Positions 54,160 to 63,679 of a stretch of 64,000 nt of DNA are shown here, piece by piece. This DNA is from Richelia sp. SL_2_1. Lineage in GTDB: Bacteria; Cyanobacteriota; Cyanobacteriia; Cyanobacteriales; Nostocaceae. A model generated the notes under the pieces. That model had not been told where the DNA came from. It did not search any database and was given only the letters and a program-made list of their open reading frames with translations. Positions within the stretch are counted from its first letter, which is position 1. Each line of letters begins with the position of its first letter. The stretch is from contig JAAUSO010000004.1 in the NCBI GenBank assembly GCA_012033205.1, positions 1 to 64,000 on the forward strand. The letters are read 5' to 3'. A program made the position numbers and the translations under genes.

Positions 54160-55794
54160 TTAAGGTGCTTGATAGATGGCATCAAAAATTAGGTCGCCTG
54201 TATTTGAGAAGCGGGGATTCTGGAAGGTAAATACGCCGCCGCCAGGAGGAATAAATGCGTGCTGGCTAAGATCAAGTTTTAGATTATTGAATTCACTTTC
54301 CAGGGCATTTTTTAATCCGTCTAGTATGGATTGCTGCATATTAGCTAAAGCCTCTGCTGGAGTCCCATCAATGATTCCAAGTGTATCCAAGACACCTGCA
54401 AAAAATTCGGTGACGTCAGCTAAACCTTTAGTCTCAGCTTCAGTTACCTTAACTTGGGAAATGCTAAAGTCTAATTTTGGGTTTAATTTAAATTTCTCTC
54501 CAATCCCTTCTCCTTGAAGTGTTACGGAGCCTGAGATATCTGAATAACCTCGATAGTGAATCCAAGATACATGCTCCTTACCACCCAAAGGACCACGATC
54601 GGGTGTGTATCCATCATATATAGCGTGGCTATTGATCTGGCCCGAGAGCGTTATTCGATTGGTACCGGGCTGAATTTCAAGCTTAAGCGAATAATCCCTT
54701 GCGGTATCATAATGACAATACATGTAAAACGGAGGAATAATGCAGGCTTCTCTCTGAGAAACTTCAGGGATTTGCTCTTGTCGTTTAAATGTCCATGTCA
54801 ATCCGCTGGATTCAAGAGTTTCTCCTTGAAGACTTTGCGATAAAGCCTGGATTAGGTATTTTTCCATAAACACCTGTTTACTGATAGCCATCACACCAGA
54901 GATTGAACCTTGAGTCCCATCTATCATTTCAGGACGAACCCAGTTATCTTGAAGTGCAATTCTGGCAGTATCAAGATTGGCTGGCAGGGGTCGCCTTGCA
55001 AACATCCCTAAATAACTAAGGGTACTGGCTTCGGGAACAGAATCAGCTTTGACATTAAAAATAAAGTCAGTCAAGGCGAAAGTGGGGAGAATAGCCTCCT
55101 TTGATTTTTCCTTACTTCGACGCACCACAGTACCCAGCATGAAATCGCCAGCCCCTCCAGCCCCTACTTGCAGTAAATTGTTCAATGAAGTTAAGGCTTT
55201 AGTACGAACTGCTTTTGGAACATCATCGGGAATATGAATATTCTTATTGTCAGAAAGCAAAAGATTGACTTGCGTAAACTTCATGAATAAATATTCGATG
55301 GAGAATACAGAGTCTGGTAGTCCAGACTGTTTGATAACCTCTTCAGCAGATCCTCGAACACTGGGGTCAATTTGCTCAAGCATCTTGAGATCGCATGGTT
55401 TTTTATCGAGATCTGTTAAAAAGGAAACGCTCCAATTTTTGAAATCATAAGAGCCTTTTTCCTCCTCTTCTTCATCGAAGTAGGTTACAGTTCCCGACTG
55501 TAGATGGAGTGTGACTTCCACCTGTCCTAACTTGCCACTTGGAACGTAAAAGCTGACTGTTAACGGCGCGAACTCCGCCTCTAGACCATATTGTGAAGGT
55601 TTGCCATCCTTCTTAAGTGGAAAAATTTTAACTAGAGCAAAATCTTTCATCTCACCAATGCTAGAAAACTCGGAACGGGCTATCCAAGATTCCCAAGCTG
55701 CTGTCATCTGGCTATTAATTGCCTTTTGAGCAAGGGCAAGGCACATATCGAAATCAACCAGAGAGTTTTGCGTATCTTTAGACATATTTGACAT
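54160..55794 (-). CDS. hypothetical protein, possibly of the TULIP / P47-OrfX type
   Basis: C-terminal LDLSQHAFIPPGGGVFTFQNPRFSNTGDLIFDAIYQ and amphipathic beta pattern recall TULIP-like proteins; unverified. Confidence 0.4.
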   Translation of the reverse strand: MSNMSKDTQNSLVDFDMCLALAQKAINSQMTAAWESWIARSEFSSIGEMKDFALVKIFPLKKDGKPSQYGLEAEFAPLTVSFYVPSGKLGQVEVTLHLQSGTVTYFDEEEEEKGSYDFKNWSVSFLTDLDKKPCDLKMLEQIDPSVRGSAEEVIKQSGLPDSVFSIEYLFMKFTQVNLLLSDNKNIHIPDDVPKAVRTKALTSLNNLLQVGAGGAGDFMLGTVVRRSKEKSKEAILPTFALTDFIFNVKADSVPEASTLSYLGMFARRPLPANLDTARIALQDNWVRPEMIDGTQGSISGVMAISKQVFMEKYLIQALSQSLQGETLESSGLTWTFKRQEQIPEVSQREACIIPPFYMYCHYDTARDYSLKLEIQPGTNRITLSGQINSHAIYDGYTPDRGPLGGKEHVSWIHYRGYSDISGSVTLQGEGIGEKFKLNPKLDFSISQVKVTEAETKGLADVTEFFAGVLDTLGIIDGTPAEALANMQQSILDGLKNALESEFNNLKLDLSQHAFIPPGGGVFTFQNPRFSNTGDLIFDAIYQAP

Positions 55795-56110
55795 CAGTTC
55801 AAAAGTTTATTTATCTTGGTTGGAAATTTGTATACTTGAACTCTAATGGCGGTAAACTTTTGGTTTGATACTTGCCAATTTCATAACGATAGCCAATCGG
55901 TTCTACCGCACTCAATAGCATCACCTGTGGTGATGCTGCTTTTAATGTCCTACTAGCTTGATGAATTAGTCAAATACTTTTTACAGTTAGATACTATCAG
56001 TTGTATTTGTTTATATACTTATCAAGTTATTAAAGACAAAAGCTTTGTTTTTCAAGCTTTTAACGTGTTAAATAAGATTACGCAAATTTGTTTACATTAT
56101 CTCTGCGTTT

Positions 56111-57031
56111 TTAATTTTCGGAAATTAATTCCTCCACTTCATCTAAAAGCTGGTTGATTTTCTGTTGGTTGTGAGATTTGATTGCACTACGTTTTTGACG
56201 TATAAGCTTATTAATCGCATTCAACCGTTCAGTTACAGCATTGTGTGATTGTGATTCAGATTGAAGTGCTTTCACTCTTGTTTTGATTTCGCTCAAAGAA
56301 AGATTGTCTGCGATCGCTATTTTGAGTAATTCAGTGCGCTGTTGTTCAGATTTAATTCGTGCGATCGCTTGGGCTTTGGTGTATTCAATCTCTCCTTGTT
56401 GCAGAGATGAAAGAATCTCTTCCGGTAGCTTCAGTAAGGGAAGCCGACTAGAACGGAAACTAGCTGCATTAAATTTTCCGATAGTTTGAAGTATTGATTC
56501 AACTTGCTCTAGTTTGATTAGATCGTTTTGATTCAGCGATAAACTTCTTTGTTTGGCGTTGAAAAACCTGTGTAAGAGGGAAATGACTTCATTGGCACTT
56601 TCTTTGAGAGATAGCGATAGTAGTTCTAGTATGGCTTCTGTTTCTTCAACTGGATTGAGTTCCTCCCGTTGCAAATTCTCCATCAGAGCAATTTGTAGAG
56701 CTTGTTGATCATCTAGCTCTAAGGAAATAATGGGGACTTCCACTAATCCTACAGTGCGTGCGGCTCTGATTCTTCTTTCGCCAGCAATTAATTCATATTT
56801 ACCGTGAGCAAGTGGACGAACTAGGACTGGTTCTAAAATGCCGTGTTCTTTGACCGATTGTACAAGTTGAGCCAACTTTTTCGGGTCGAAGTAACGGCGT
56901 GGTTGTTTCAGAGATAATTCAATCAGATCAATTGCAACTGTAATAGGGCATTGAGTAGGAAACCCAATATAATTAATATCAAATCTATGTGATGATGCTG
57001 TCCAAGGGGACGGTTCTGATAGCATAAGCAT
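56111..57031 (-). CDS. parB: ParB-family partition protein
   Basis: QPRRYFDPKKLAQLVQSVKEHGILEPVLVRPL..YELIAGERRIRAARTVGL..MENLQREELNPVEETEAI. Confidence 0.92.
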   Translation of the reverse strand: MLMLSEPSPWTASSHRFDINYIGFPTQCPITVAIDLIELSLKQPRRYFDPKKLAQLVQSVKEHGILEPVLVRPLAHGKYELIAGERRIRAARTVGLVEVPIISLELDDQQALQIALMENLQREELNPVEETEAILELLSLSLKESANEVISLLHRFFNAKQRSLSLNQNDLIKLEQVESILQTIGKFNAASFRSSRLPLLKLPEEILSSLQQGEIEYTKAQAIARIKSEQQRTELLKIAIADNLSLSEIKTRVKALQSESQSHNAVTERLNAINKLIRQKRSAIKSHNQQKINQLLDEVEELISEN

Positions 57032-57128
57032 AAATTTTGCTGATTAACCTTAAAACCAATGAGAGATTGTTATTCTATTCAACAAAGCTGGTTAAATCTG
57101 CTTCTAACGTTAAATTAAACAATAATTA

Positions 57129-57147
57129 TGAGGAACTTGTGAGGAAA
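57129..57147 (-). promoter_or_regulatory. direct-repeat promoter motif upstream of parB
   Basis: minus-strand sense TTTCCTCACAAGTTCCTCATAATTATTG. Confidence 0.5.
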
Positions 57148-57337
57148 GTAAGTAATATCAAATTTTTTAATAAAAAAATCTGTTGTACAAGCATTTCTAC
57201 TAAAAAACAGAAGCAATCGGGCAATTAATCAATTTAAATCCGAAATTGTGCATTTTGCCAAGATTTGGCAGTCTCTGCGATACCTGGGGCGGGCGTATCC
57301 ATCGCACTATAAGGAGTCGTGTAAATAAATTGATAAA

Positions 57338-57840
57338 CTATGTTGAATTTCTAGGGCTAATTTGATAGTTCCATTCACCATGAAAAGTATCTTTTGTGAT
57401 GGCAATAGCATTGAAGTCTTCATCGGATACTTTAATACCTATTTGATACTGATTTGGGTCTACTTGTGCGTGAACTGTTAAGCCATGTTTTGTACTTGTA
57501 TTACCAATCAAGCTTACAATCACCATTAAGCTATCCAAGGGTCGTCCTCGCCAGTTTTGAGAAATATGGCAGAATAATCGATGCTCGATTCGATTCCATT
57601 TGCTAGTTCCAGGTGGAAAATGGCAAACGTGAACAGTTAAACCTGTTTGCGGAGCAAACTCCTGTAATTTCAGTTTCCAGAGGCGGCTACGGTAGCTATT
57701 ACTACCTCCGCAATCGGCTGTAATCAGAAGATGCTGACTATCTGGATATAATGGTTTTCCCATATTGAACCACCAATTCCGTATTGTCTCGACTGCAAAC
57801 GATGCTGTGTCGTGGTCAATACCTATACTTACCCAAGCAT
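57338..57840 (-). mobile_element. C-terminal fragment of an ISAzo13-like transposase
   Basis: WVSIGIDHDTASFAVETIRNWWFNMGKPLYPDSQHLLITADCGGSNSYRSRLWKLKLQEFA..VCHFPPGTSKWNRIEHRLFCHISQNWRG..FHGEWNYQI. Confidence 0.85.
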
Positions 57841-58105
57841 CAAATGTTGCTTTTACTCGGTCGATCGCAGGTTGACCATATTTTCACCATCGCAGCACTT
57901 TGTATTTCTCGGCAGCCACTGCTAGTGCTGAATTGAGTGCTTCATCAGCAGGGGCGTTTTCTTCAAACATCTGCATCCAAAGCTTTGTAGAACCTCTTTC
58001 CATTTGTTCTGTCATCGCTTCTAATCTCCTATGTAGTGATTCGATTACGGGAGCAATCGGTAATATAAAGACTATGCGGAAAACTCGGAAAATTCTCGAT
58101 CTCAA
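57840..58105 (-). pseudogene. fragment of an unidentified gene abutting the IS fragment
   Basis: LHRRLEAMTEQMERGSTKLWMQMFEENAPADEALNSALAVAAEKYKVLRW*KYGQPAIDRVKATF, in-frame stop. Confidence 0.4.
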
Positions 58106-58326
58106 CCCTTTAGTAAGTTGGCTGAGTAGGCACGTTAGTATACCTAAAGAAAATTTTTGACCAATGTTTAGTGTATGACACTACACTCAATAGTATGTAT
58201 AAAAATACAAGACGATTCATCAGCTTAATTATTCTACATGTTAATCTTTTTGTCAGATAAAATACAATCTTTTGCTGTTGCTCGGAGGAATTAAAAGATC
58301 AGGTTGTGGTGTCACGCACCAACCAG

Positions 58327-58440
58327 AGTAAGTAAGTCGGCAGAAACAAACAGAACTATGTAATAGAATGTAAATTAGCTTTAAGCCCTTACCCCTACTG
58401 CCTTGTCCTAATTACAATTTTCAAGGCCGACCTACTTACT
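58327..58440. repeat. candidate 114-bp MITE-like element with imperfect inverted termini
   Basis: AGTAAGTAAGTCGGC (58327-58341) versus GCCGACCTACTTACT (58426-58440): 14 of 15 complementary. Confidence 0.5.
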
Positions 58441-58492
58441 GTGACAATTACGGTCATTGCTGGCTTTAAAACTTTAATATTAATTAATAACA

Positions 58493-59494
58493 TCAAAGTT
58501 TTAGTTGCGAAATGGCATTGTGCAAAACTTCGCTGGAATTCTTCAGTTTTTCTAATTCCGTTTCTGTGAGAGTAAAATTCACTTTTCTATCAACACCACG
58601 ACGGTTAATAACTGTGGGGAGACTCAAACAAACATCTTTAATACCGTAAAAATCTTCTACCAAACTACTGACAGTAAATACACGATTTTGGTCGCGCAAA
58701 ATAGCTTTGACAATATCAGTTACTCCCAAACCAATTGCGTAGGAAGTTGCACCTTTACGTTTGATGATTTCGTAGGCTGCATTTTTAACTTCTTCAAAGG
58801 TTTGATGTAAAAATTCTTGGTCTGCGGTTGTACTTTTTTCTAAACCTCCCTCACACAGATGCATCCCAGAAATATTTACTTTACTCCATACAGGAACTTC
58901 ACTATCACCATGTTCGCCAATGATGTATGCATGGAAACTACGGGGATCTAACCGTAATTTTTCTGCTAATAGATAGCGAAAACGAGCAGTGTCTAAAACT
59001 GTTCCCGAACCAATTACTGAAGCACTAGGTAAGCCAGACAGTTTTAATGATATATAAGTCATCACATCTACTGGGTTAGTAACAATCAGTAGAATTGCAT
59101 CAGGACAATGTTCCACTACCTCTGGAACTAAATTTTTGAATAATTCTGCATTGCGCTGCATCAGATCGAGACGGGTTTCACCAGGAAGTTGCTTGGCTCC
59201 GGCTGTAATAATTACAATATCGGCATCGTCTCCGATACCCTCCGCGAATGAACCTGCTTTAATCGCAGTTGGCTCAATAAACGGCGAACCATGTAACAAA
59301 TCCATGACTTCACCTTCCAGCTTTTTCTGGTTAATATCAACCAGTACTAATTCATCTAAAGTATTTTGAATTAGCAGAGAATAAGCACAAGCTAATCCTA
59401 CTTGACCTGCACCAATAATTACACCCTTGCGGGGGCGAAGTTTTACAATACTTTTTTTCGTAGCATCTGATGGAGATGTGAAAATTTGTTGCAT
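58493..59494 (-). CDS. ldh: L-lactate dehydrogenase
   Basis: [49 protein letters not shown]. Confidence 0.95.
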   Translation of the reverse strand: MQQIFTSPSDATKKSIVKLRPRKGVIIGAGQVGLACAYSLLIQNTLDELVLVDINQKKLEGEVMDLLHGSPFIEPTAIKAGSFAEGIGDDADIVIITAGAKQLPGETRLDLMQRNAELFKNLVPEVVEHCPDAILLIVTNPVDVMTYISLKLSGLPSASVIGSGTVLDTARFRYLLAEKLRLDPRSFHAYIIGEHGDSEVPVWSKVNISGMHLCEGGLEKSTTADQEFLHQTFEEVKNAAYEIIKRKGATSYAIGLGVTDIVKAILRDQNRVFTVSSLVEDFYGIKDVCLSLPTVINRRGVDRKVNFTLTETELEKLKNSSEVLHNAISQLKL

Positions 59495-59668
59495 TATCTA
59501 GAAATTTGGTTGGTTTATTAGATGGTAAGAGGATAGGGATGCGTCGTGCTTAAAAGAGCCTTCTGCGGGCGGGAGCCTGAGAACTCGGCTAAACAGCTTT
59601 CGCTCTATTAACTAATCTAGCTAATTGCTGATAGAGTAAATCATTTTCTCCACGCCAATACCGAAGCA

Positions 59669-62600
59669 TTAATCTTGCCAAGCTTTATAGAAAGCATTGT
59701 AGGACATATTTTGGGCGCAGTACCAGATAAGATTGTAGCAAGTCACAACTTGATAACCAGCATGAAATCGCCAAAAGCGGTTTATGGGAGCTTTCAAAGC
59801 TGAAACAATTTCTTTAAAACTATCCTGGTTCAATGATTTGATTAAAGTTTCAGCCGCATCCCCAAGTATTTCGGGGTTATTAGTTGACTTAATCAACTGT
59901 ATGCTTAGACTAATTGCAGTTTGATTGCCGATTCCCATAAACGGTTCCTCAACGATACATCCGTCTTCCCTTGCAGCTATAAATGGCTTGATAGAGCTTA
60001 ATAATACTTTAGTCGCCGTCTTATTCCCAGGATCGATTGTTGCCAAAGCACAAGCTGCTTGCCAGCGCATTTCAAAGTATTGATACTTGACAGATTGTAT
60101 TCTGTCTGAATCTAAATTGGTTCTAAACATCGCGATGATTTCAGCCAATTTAACAGGAAGAAAGTTATTTAGTTTTGAATTACAATCATCTTCAAACATT
60201 TCATCTTCTCGATCGTATTCATTTTTAATTGACCTGAGCAGTAAATTTTTAGGTAACTTGAGTACTTTCTCTAATGCCGCGATCGCTATTGGATTGTCGC
60301 TGCCAATTTCCGCTAAACTACAAGTTAGGTTTTCAAAAAGAAATTCATCTTTAGTTGACTCCAACAGTTCTACTAACCTTGAAATCGCCTTTGAGTTGCC
60401 AGGGTCAATTTTCCCTAAGTTATAAGCTACCTCAAAAACTGTGTTTTTATCCTTAGCCGAATCGAGCAGTTGTTTTAATGCTGCGATCGCTTTTGAGTTA
60501 CCTGGGTTAATTTTTCCTAAACATTCAGCAACTGCTAGGATATGGCGTGTTTCATCTTTAACCGAATCTAGCATTTGCTCTAATAGTGCGATCGTCTTTG
60601 GATTGCTATAACCAATTTCCGCTAAACTATAAGTTGCTTTTTTAAAGAGAGGTTTATCAGTACTAGATTTGAGCAGTTGCACTAAGGTTGAAATCGCAGT
60701 TGAGTTGTTAGGTTCTATTTTCCCTAATTTGTAAGCTACCTCAAAACGTGTGTTTTCATCTTTAGCGGAATCGAGCATTTGCTCTAACCTTGATATAGCT
60801 GTTTGACGAGCAGATTCAGTTTTTAATAATTCCAACTCTCTCCATCCCCACTGAAATACCTTTACAGGTAAACATATGTAGTTCCCTAAAGCTAAAAGTG
60901 CTATCCGGTTTTGGGGATCAATCTTTATCAAGCTAATAATAGCTTCCAAAAATACTTCTTGTTGACTAGTATCACCTTCTTCTCCTAAACCAATTTTCTT
61001 TAGAAGAGAATTGTGAGTATGCTTAATTAGCTTCTGCTCTGTATCCTTGATTATTTTTTCTAAGACTGCGATTGTTTTTGGGTTACTAATAGCAATTTCT
61101 CCGAATCGAGAAATAATAGCAATCCTAAATAGATTAAGATCGAGTTCATCCCCAGTTGGCTCAAGTAGCTGTAGTAAGGTTGAAATCGCTTTTGAATTAT
61201 TTGGTTCAACTTTCCCTAAGTAGTAAGCTAAGTCCAAACGGTTGTATTTGTTCTCACTTGAAGCGAGCATTTGTTCTAACACTGCGATCGCATTTGAGTC
61301 ACCAATAGCAATTTCTCCTAAACCCTCCGCTAACCGTAGACAAATATATTCGTCTTCTATAGAGTTGAGGAATAGCACTAATTTGTTAATTAATAACTTC
61401 TTGATTTCTTCTAAGCGCCCCATTTCTTGTAGAGCGGTTCTAGCTCCTTGCTCTCTTGTTTGCCAACCGCAAAACGGATTGAGTTGCTCTGAGAGATTGT
61501 AAATTAAGTCATCATCTAAATCATCTAAAAAGTTCCATTTGATAATTTGCTCCACGATTTGTTCGACACTATCACAATCTTTATATTCTGCAATTCCTAC
61601 TGCTGCTAGAAAGTTGGCTCGATATTCATAAAATCCTTTTCTACCAAAAAACTTAAAGAAAAGAGGTGTGCATCCATCCTCAAACTCGGTTATTGCTCGG
61701 ATAAACTGATTTTTATTGTTTTTATGTACATCTTCTCGCCCCAACCAAAGTAAAATGACCTCTTTGCACTGCGGCTCAAAGATACGGTAAGGCTTATTTG
61801 CAACAGGTCTATTTTCGTGATTGCGGGGCAGAAAAAAGTCCCAATCATCAATCGCTGTTGCTGCAAAATATTCTTGAAACGAAGATTGGAAAAAAGCATA
61901 AACAGGAGCATTAGTATCTGTATCTCGATAAACTAACTTCAGCCAACCGCAATCACAAGCCGACTTAAATAACTTTTCCCCCATCACCTTAACAGCTTCT
62001 TCTCCTAACCAAAACCGAGTTTGGCTATTTATTCCTGCTAAAGCTAATTTACCCAAAGCTTTATTCAAATTCAATTCTTGTTGCTTATTGTAAGTAATTG
62101 AGTGTAGCTTGGATTTCCATTCCCCATAAAAATCTCCGGCAAATCGCTGATAAAGTCCTGCCCTTGTCTGTGGCAAACTTCCTTGATTGTTGTACCAAAT
62201 TTGACACAACAATCCTAATAATAGAGGATTTTTGACTAACTCTCGGAGAAGCTGATACTGAGTTTCTTCTAATTTTGCCCGAAGTTGCGTTCCTATTAGC
62301 TGATTATTTGCAATAGCAAACCACTCCTTAATAAATTGCTCCACCTGTACTTGGGAAAAATCTAAAGTGCGATAAGTATCAAAGTTGGCAAGGGGATTGT
62401 TCAACCTCAAATCCCATAAATTCAGCCGCGAAGTCAATGCTACCCGCGCATGAGCTACCCAACCAGACAACTGGCTCTGAATTGTTGCTAAAGCATTAGT
62501 AGATGAACTAACTGTCATCTCATCCAAGCCATCCAACAGCAGCCAAACACCACCAGTACGAAAACGTTCTTTTAGAGATTCCTTGACTGCATTCCGATAA

Positions 62601-63214
62601 ACTCTTGCTTCCGAATCGATGAAATTCAGTGCCTCTTCCAACCAATCCTTTAAAAGATAATTTTCTAAGCTTTTCTTTTTTAAATTGGCAAGGGAAATGT
62701 AAATGGGTAAACCTTTTTCGTTTTTATTTATCCAATCAGCAATTTTTGTTAATAGCGTTGTTTTACCAGATCCTGCTTCTCCCACGATCGCAATATGCTT
62801 GTTATTAGTTGAGTTAGATCCAATTACCTCCTTAAGAAAATTATCATGCTGATATTCCTTAGCGATCGCTTTGTTAAATAGCTGATACAGCTTTTCTCCC
62901 TCAGCATCACTAGCACGCCGATGCTGTTGTTGTTTGCGTTCAACTAATCCCAATGGTACATATACGTTTAGCTCGAAGCCTAACTCAGTGGCTTTTTGTC
63001 GTAGTTGCTGCTTCTTTAAAACTTGGCTACAGACTTCGCGCCAGTCAATTTTGATAATTTTAGGAGAACTATCTCCTGGCTCCTCGATTATAATCTGAGA
63101 AATATATTGAGAAATATTTCCAGTCGTAAAGTTCCCTTGTACTTGAAGATTTTGAACCGCAGTTTGATTGGCTTCTTGATTGACATTGGGAAAATGTTCT
63201 TTGCGATCGCTCAT
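59669..63214 (-). CDS. NACHT-family STAND NTPase with C-terminal HEAT-like repeats
   Basis: Walker A IVGEAGSGKTTLLTKIADW, GVWLLLDGLDEM, then about 30-40 aa repeats of type NSKAISTLVQLLES..D..LAYNLGKI.PGN. Confidence 0.9.
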   Translation of the reverse strand: MSDRKEHFPNVNQEANQTAVQNLQVQGNFTTGNISQYISQIIIEEPGDSSPKIIKIDWREVCSQVLKKQQLRQKATELGFELNVYVPLGLVERKQQQHRRASDAEGEKLYQLFNKAIAKEYQHDNFLKEVIGSNSTNNKHIAIVGEAGSGKTTLLTKIADWINKNEKGLPIYISLANLKKKSLENYLLKDWLEEALNFIDSEARVYRNAVKESLKERFRTGGVWLLLDGLDEMTVSSSTNALATIQSQLSGWVAHARVALTSRLNLWDLRLNNPLANFDTYRTLDFSQVQVEQFIKEWFAIANNQLIGTQLRAKLEETQYQLLRELVKNPLLLGLLCQIWYNNQGSLPQTRAGLYQRFAGDFYGEWKSKLHSITYNKQQELNLNKALGKLALAGINSQTRFWLGEEAVKVMGEKLFKSACDCGWLKLVYRDTDTNAPVYAFFQSSFQEYFAATAIDDWDFFLPRNHENRPVANKPYRIFEPQCKEVILLWLGREDVHKNNKNQFIRAITEFEDGCTPLFFKFFGRKGFYEYRANFLAAVGIAEYKDCDSVEQIVEQIIKWNFLDDLDDDLIYNLSEQLNPFCGWQTREQGARTALQEMGRLEEIKKLLINKLVLFLNSIEDEYICLRLAEGLGEIAIGDSNAIAVLEQMLASSENKYNRLDLAYYLGKVEPNNSKAISTLLQLLEPTGDELDLNLFRIAIISRFGEIAISNPKTIAVLEKIIKDTEQKLIKHTHNSLLKKIGLGEEGDTSQQEVFLEAIISLIKIDPQNRIALLALGNYICLPVKVFQWGWRELELLKTESARQTAISRLEQMLDSAKDENTRFEVAYKLGKIEPNNSTAISTLVQLLKSSTDKPLFKKATYSLAEIGYSNPKTIALLEQMLDSVKDETRHILAVAECLGKINPGNSKAIAALKQLLDSAKDKNTVFEVAYNLGKIDPGNSKAISRLVELLESTKDEFLFENLTCSLAEIGSDNPIAIAALEKVLKLPKNLLLRSIKNEYDREDEMFEDDCNSKLNNFLPVKLAEIIAMFRTNLDSDRIQSVKYQYFEMRWQAACALATIDPGNKTATKVLLSSIKPFIAAREDGCIVEEPFMGIGNQTAISLSIQLIKSTNNPEILGDAAETLIKSLNQDSFKEIVSALKAPINRFWRFHAGYQVVTCYNLIWYCAQNMSYNAFYKAWQD

Positions 63215-63218
63215 AGTA

Positions 63219-63679
63219 TTAGCTCTGTTGCTTCACGTCACCAATTTTGAAATTGCCACCAACCTCAACCTCAGTTACAGCTTCCTCCGTAACTGAACCA
63301 CCTCGTGTAGTTATTTGCTCTACGTCGCCGATTTCAGCATCACCTTTAATCTTATTGCCCTTAAAAAATATATGCTTGATTTGCTCATCTGACTTCAACT
63401 CATGCATCAGTGCTTTTAGTTTCTTAGAAAATGCTTCATCATCTTCCATTTGCTCTGCCAACTCCCGCTCAAATCTATTTTTATTCTTCTGGGAAGGATC
63501 TTCTTGTACTTTAGTAAATTTACCTTCTACTCCTTCTTTGTGAAACTTGTCACGAATGAGATTGTACAGTTGAGCAATCTGATCGGAAATGCCTTTTCCT
63601 AATTGTTCGCCACCTTTTTCTAAAGCTTTTGAAAAGATTAAGCTGCGATCGCACTTGCTGTTAATGATAAAGGTTCCAT
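63219..63679 (-). pseudogene. small partner protein upstream of the NACHT gene, apparent 1-nt frameshift near its N-terminus
   Basis: MEPLSLTASAIAA* (from 63679) resumes in another frame as LIFSKALEKGGEQLGKGISDQIAQLYNLIRDKF..., reaching the listed 80-aa ORF and ending VEVGGNFKIGDVKQQS. Confidence 0.6.

Noticed and set aside
58493-59494. ldh as a member of the motif regulon
   Set aside because: No convincing motif copy was found upstream of its start (59494 onward).
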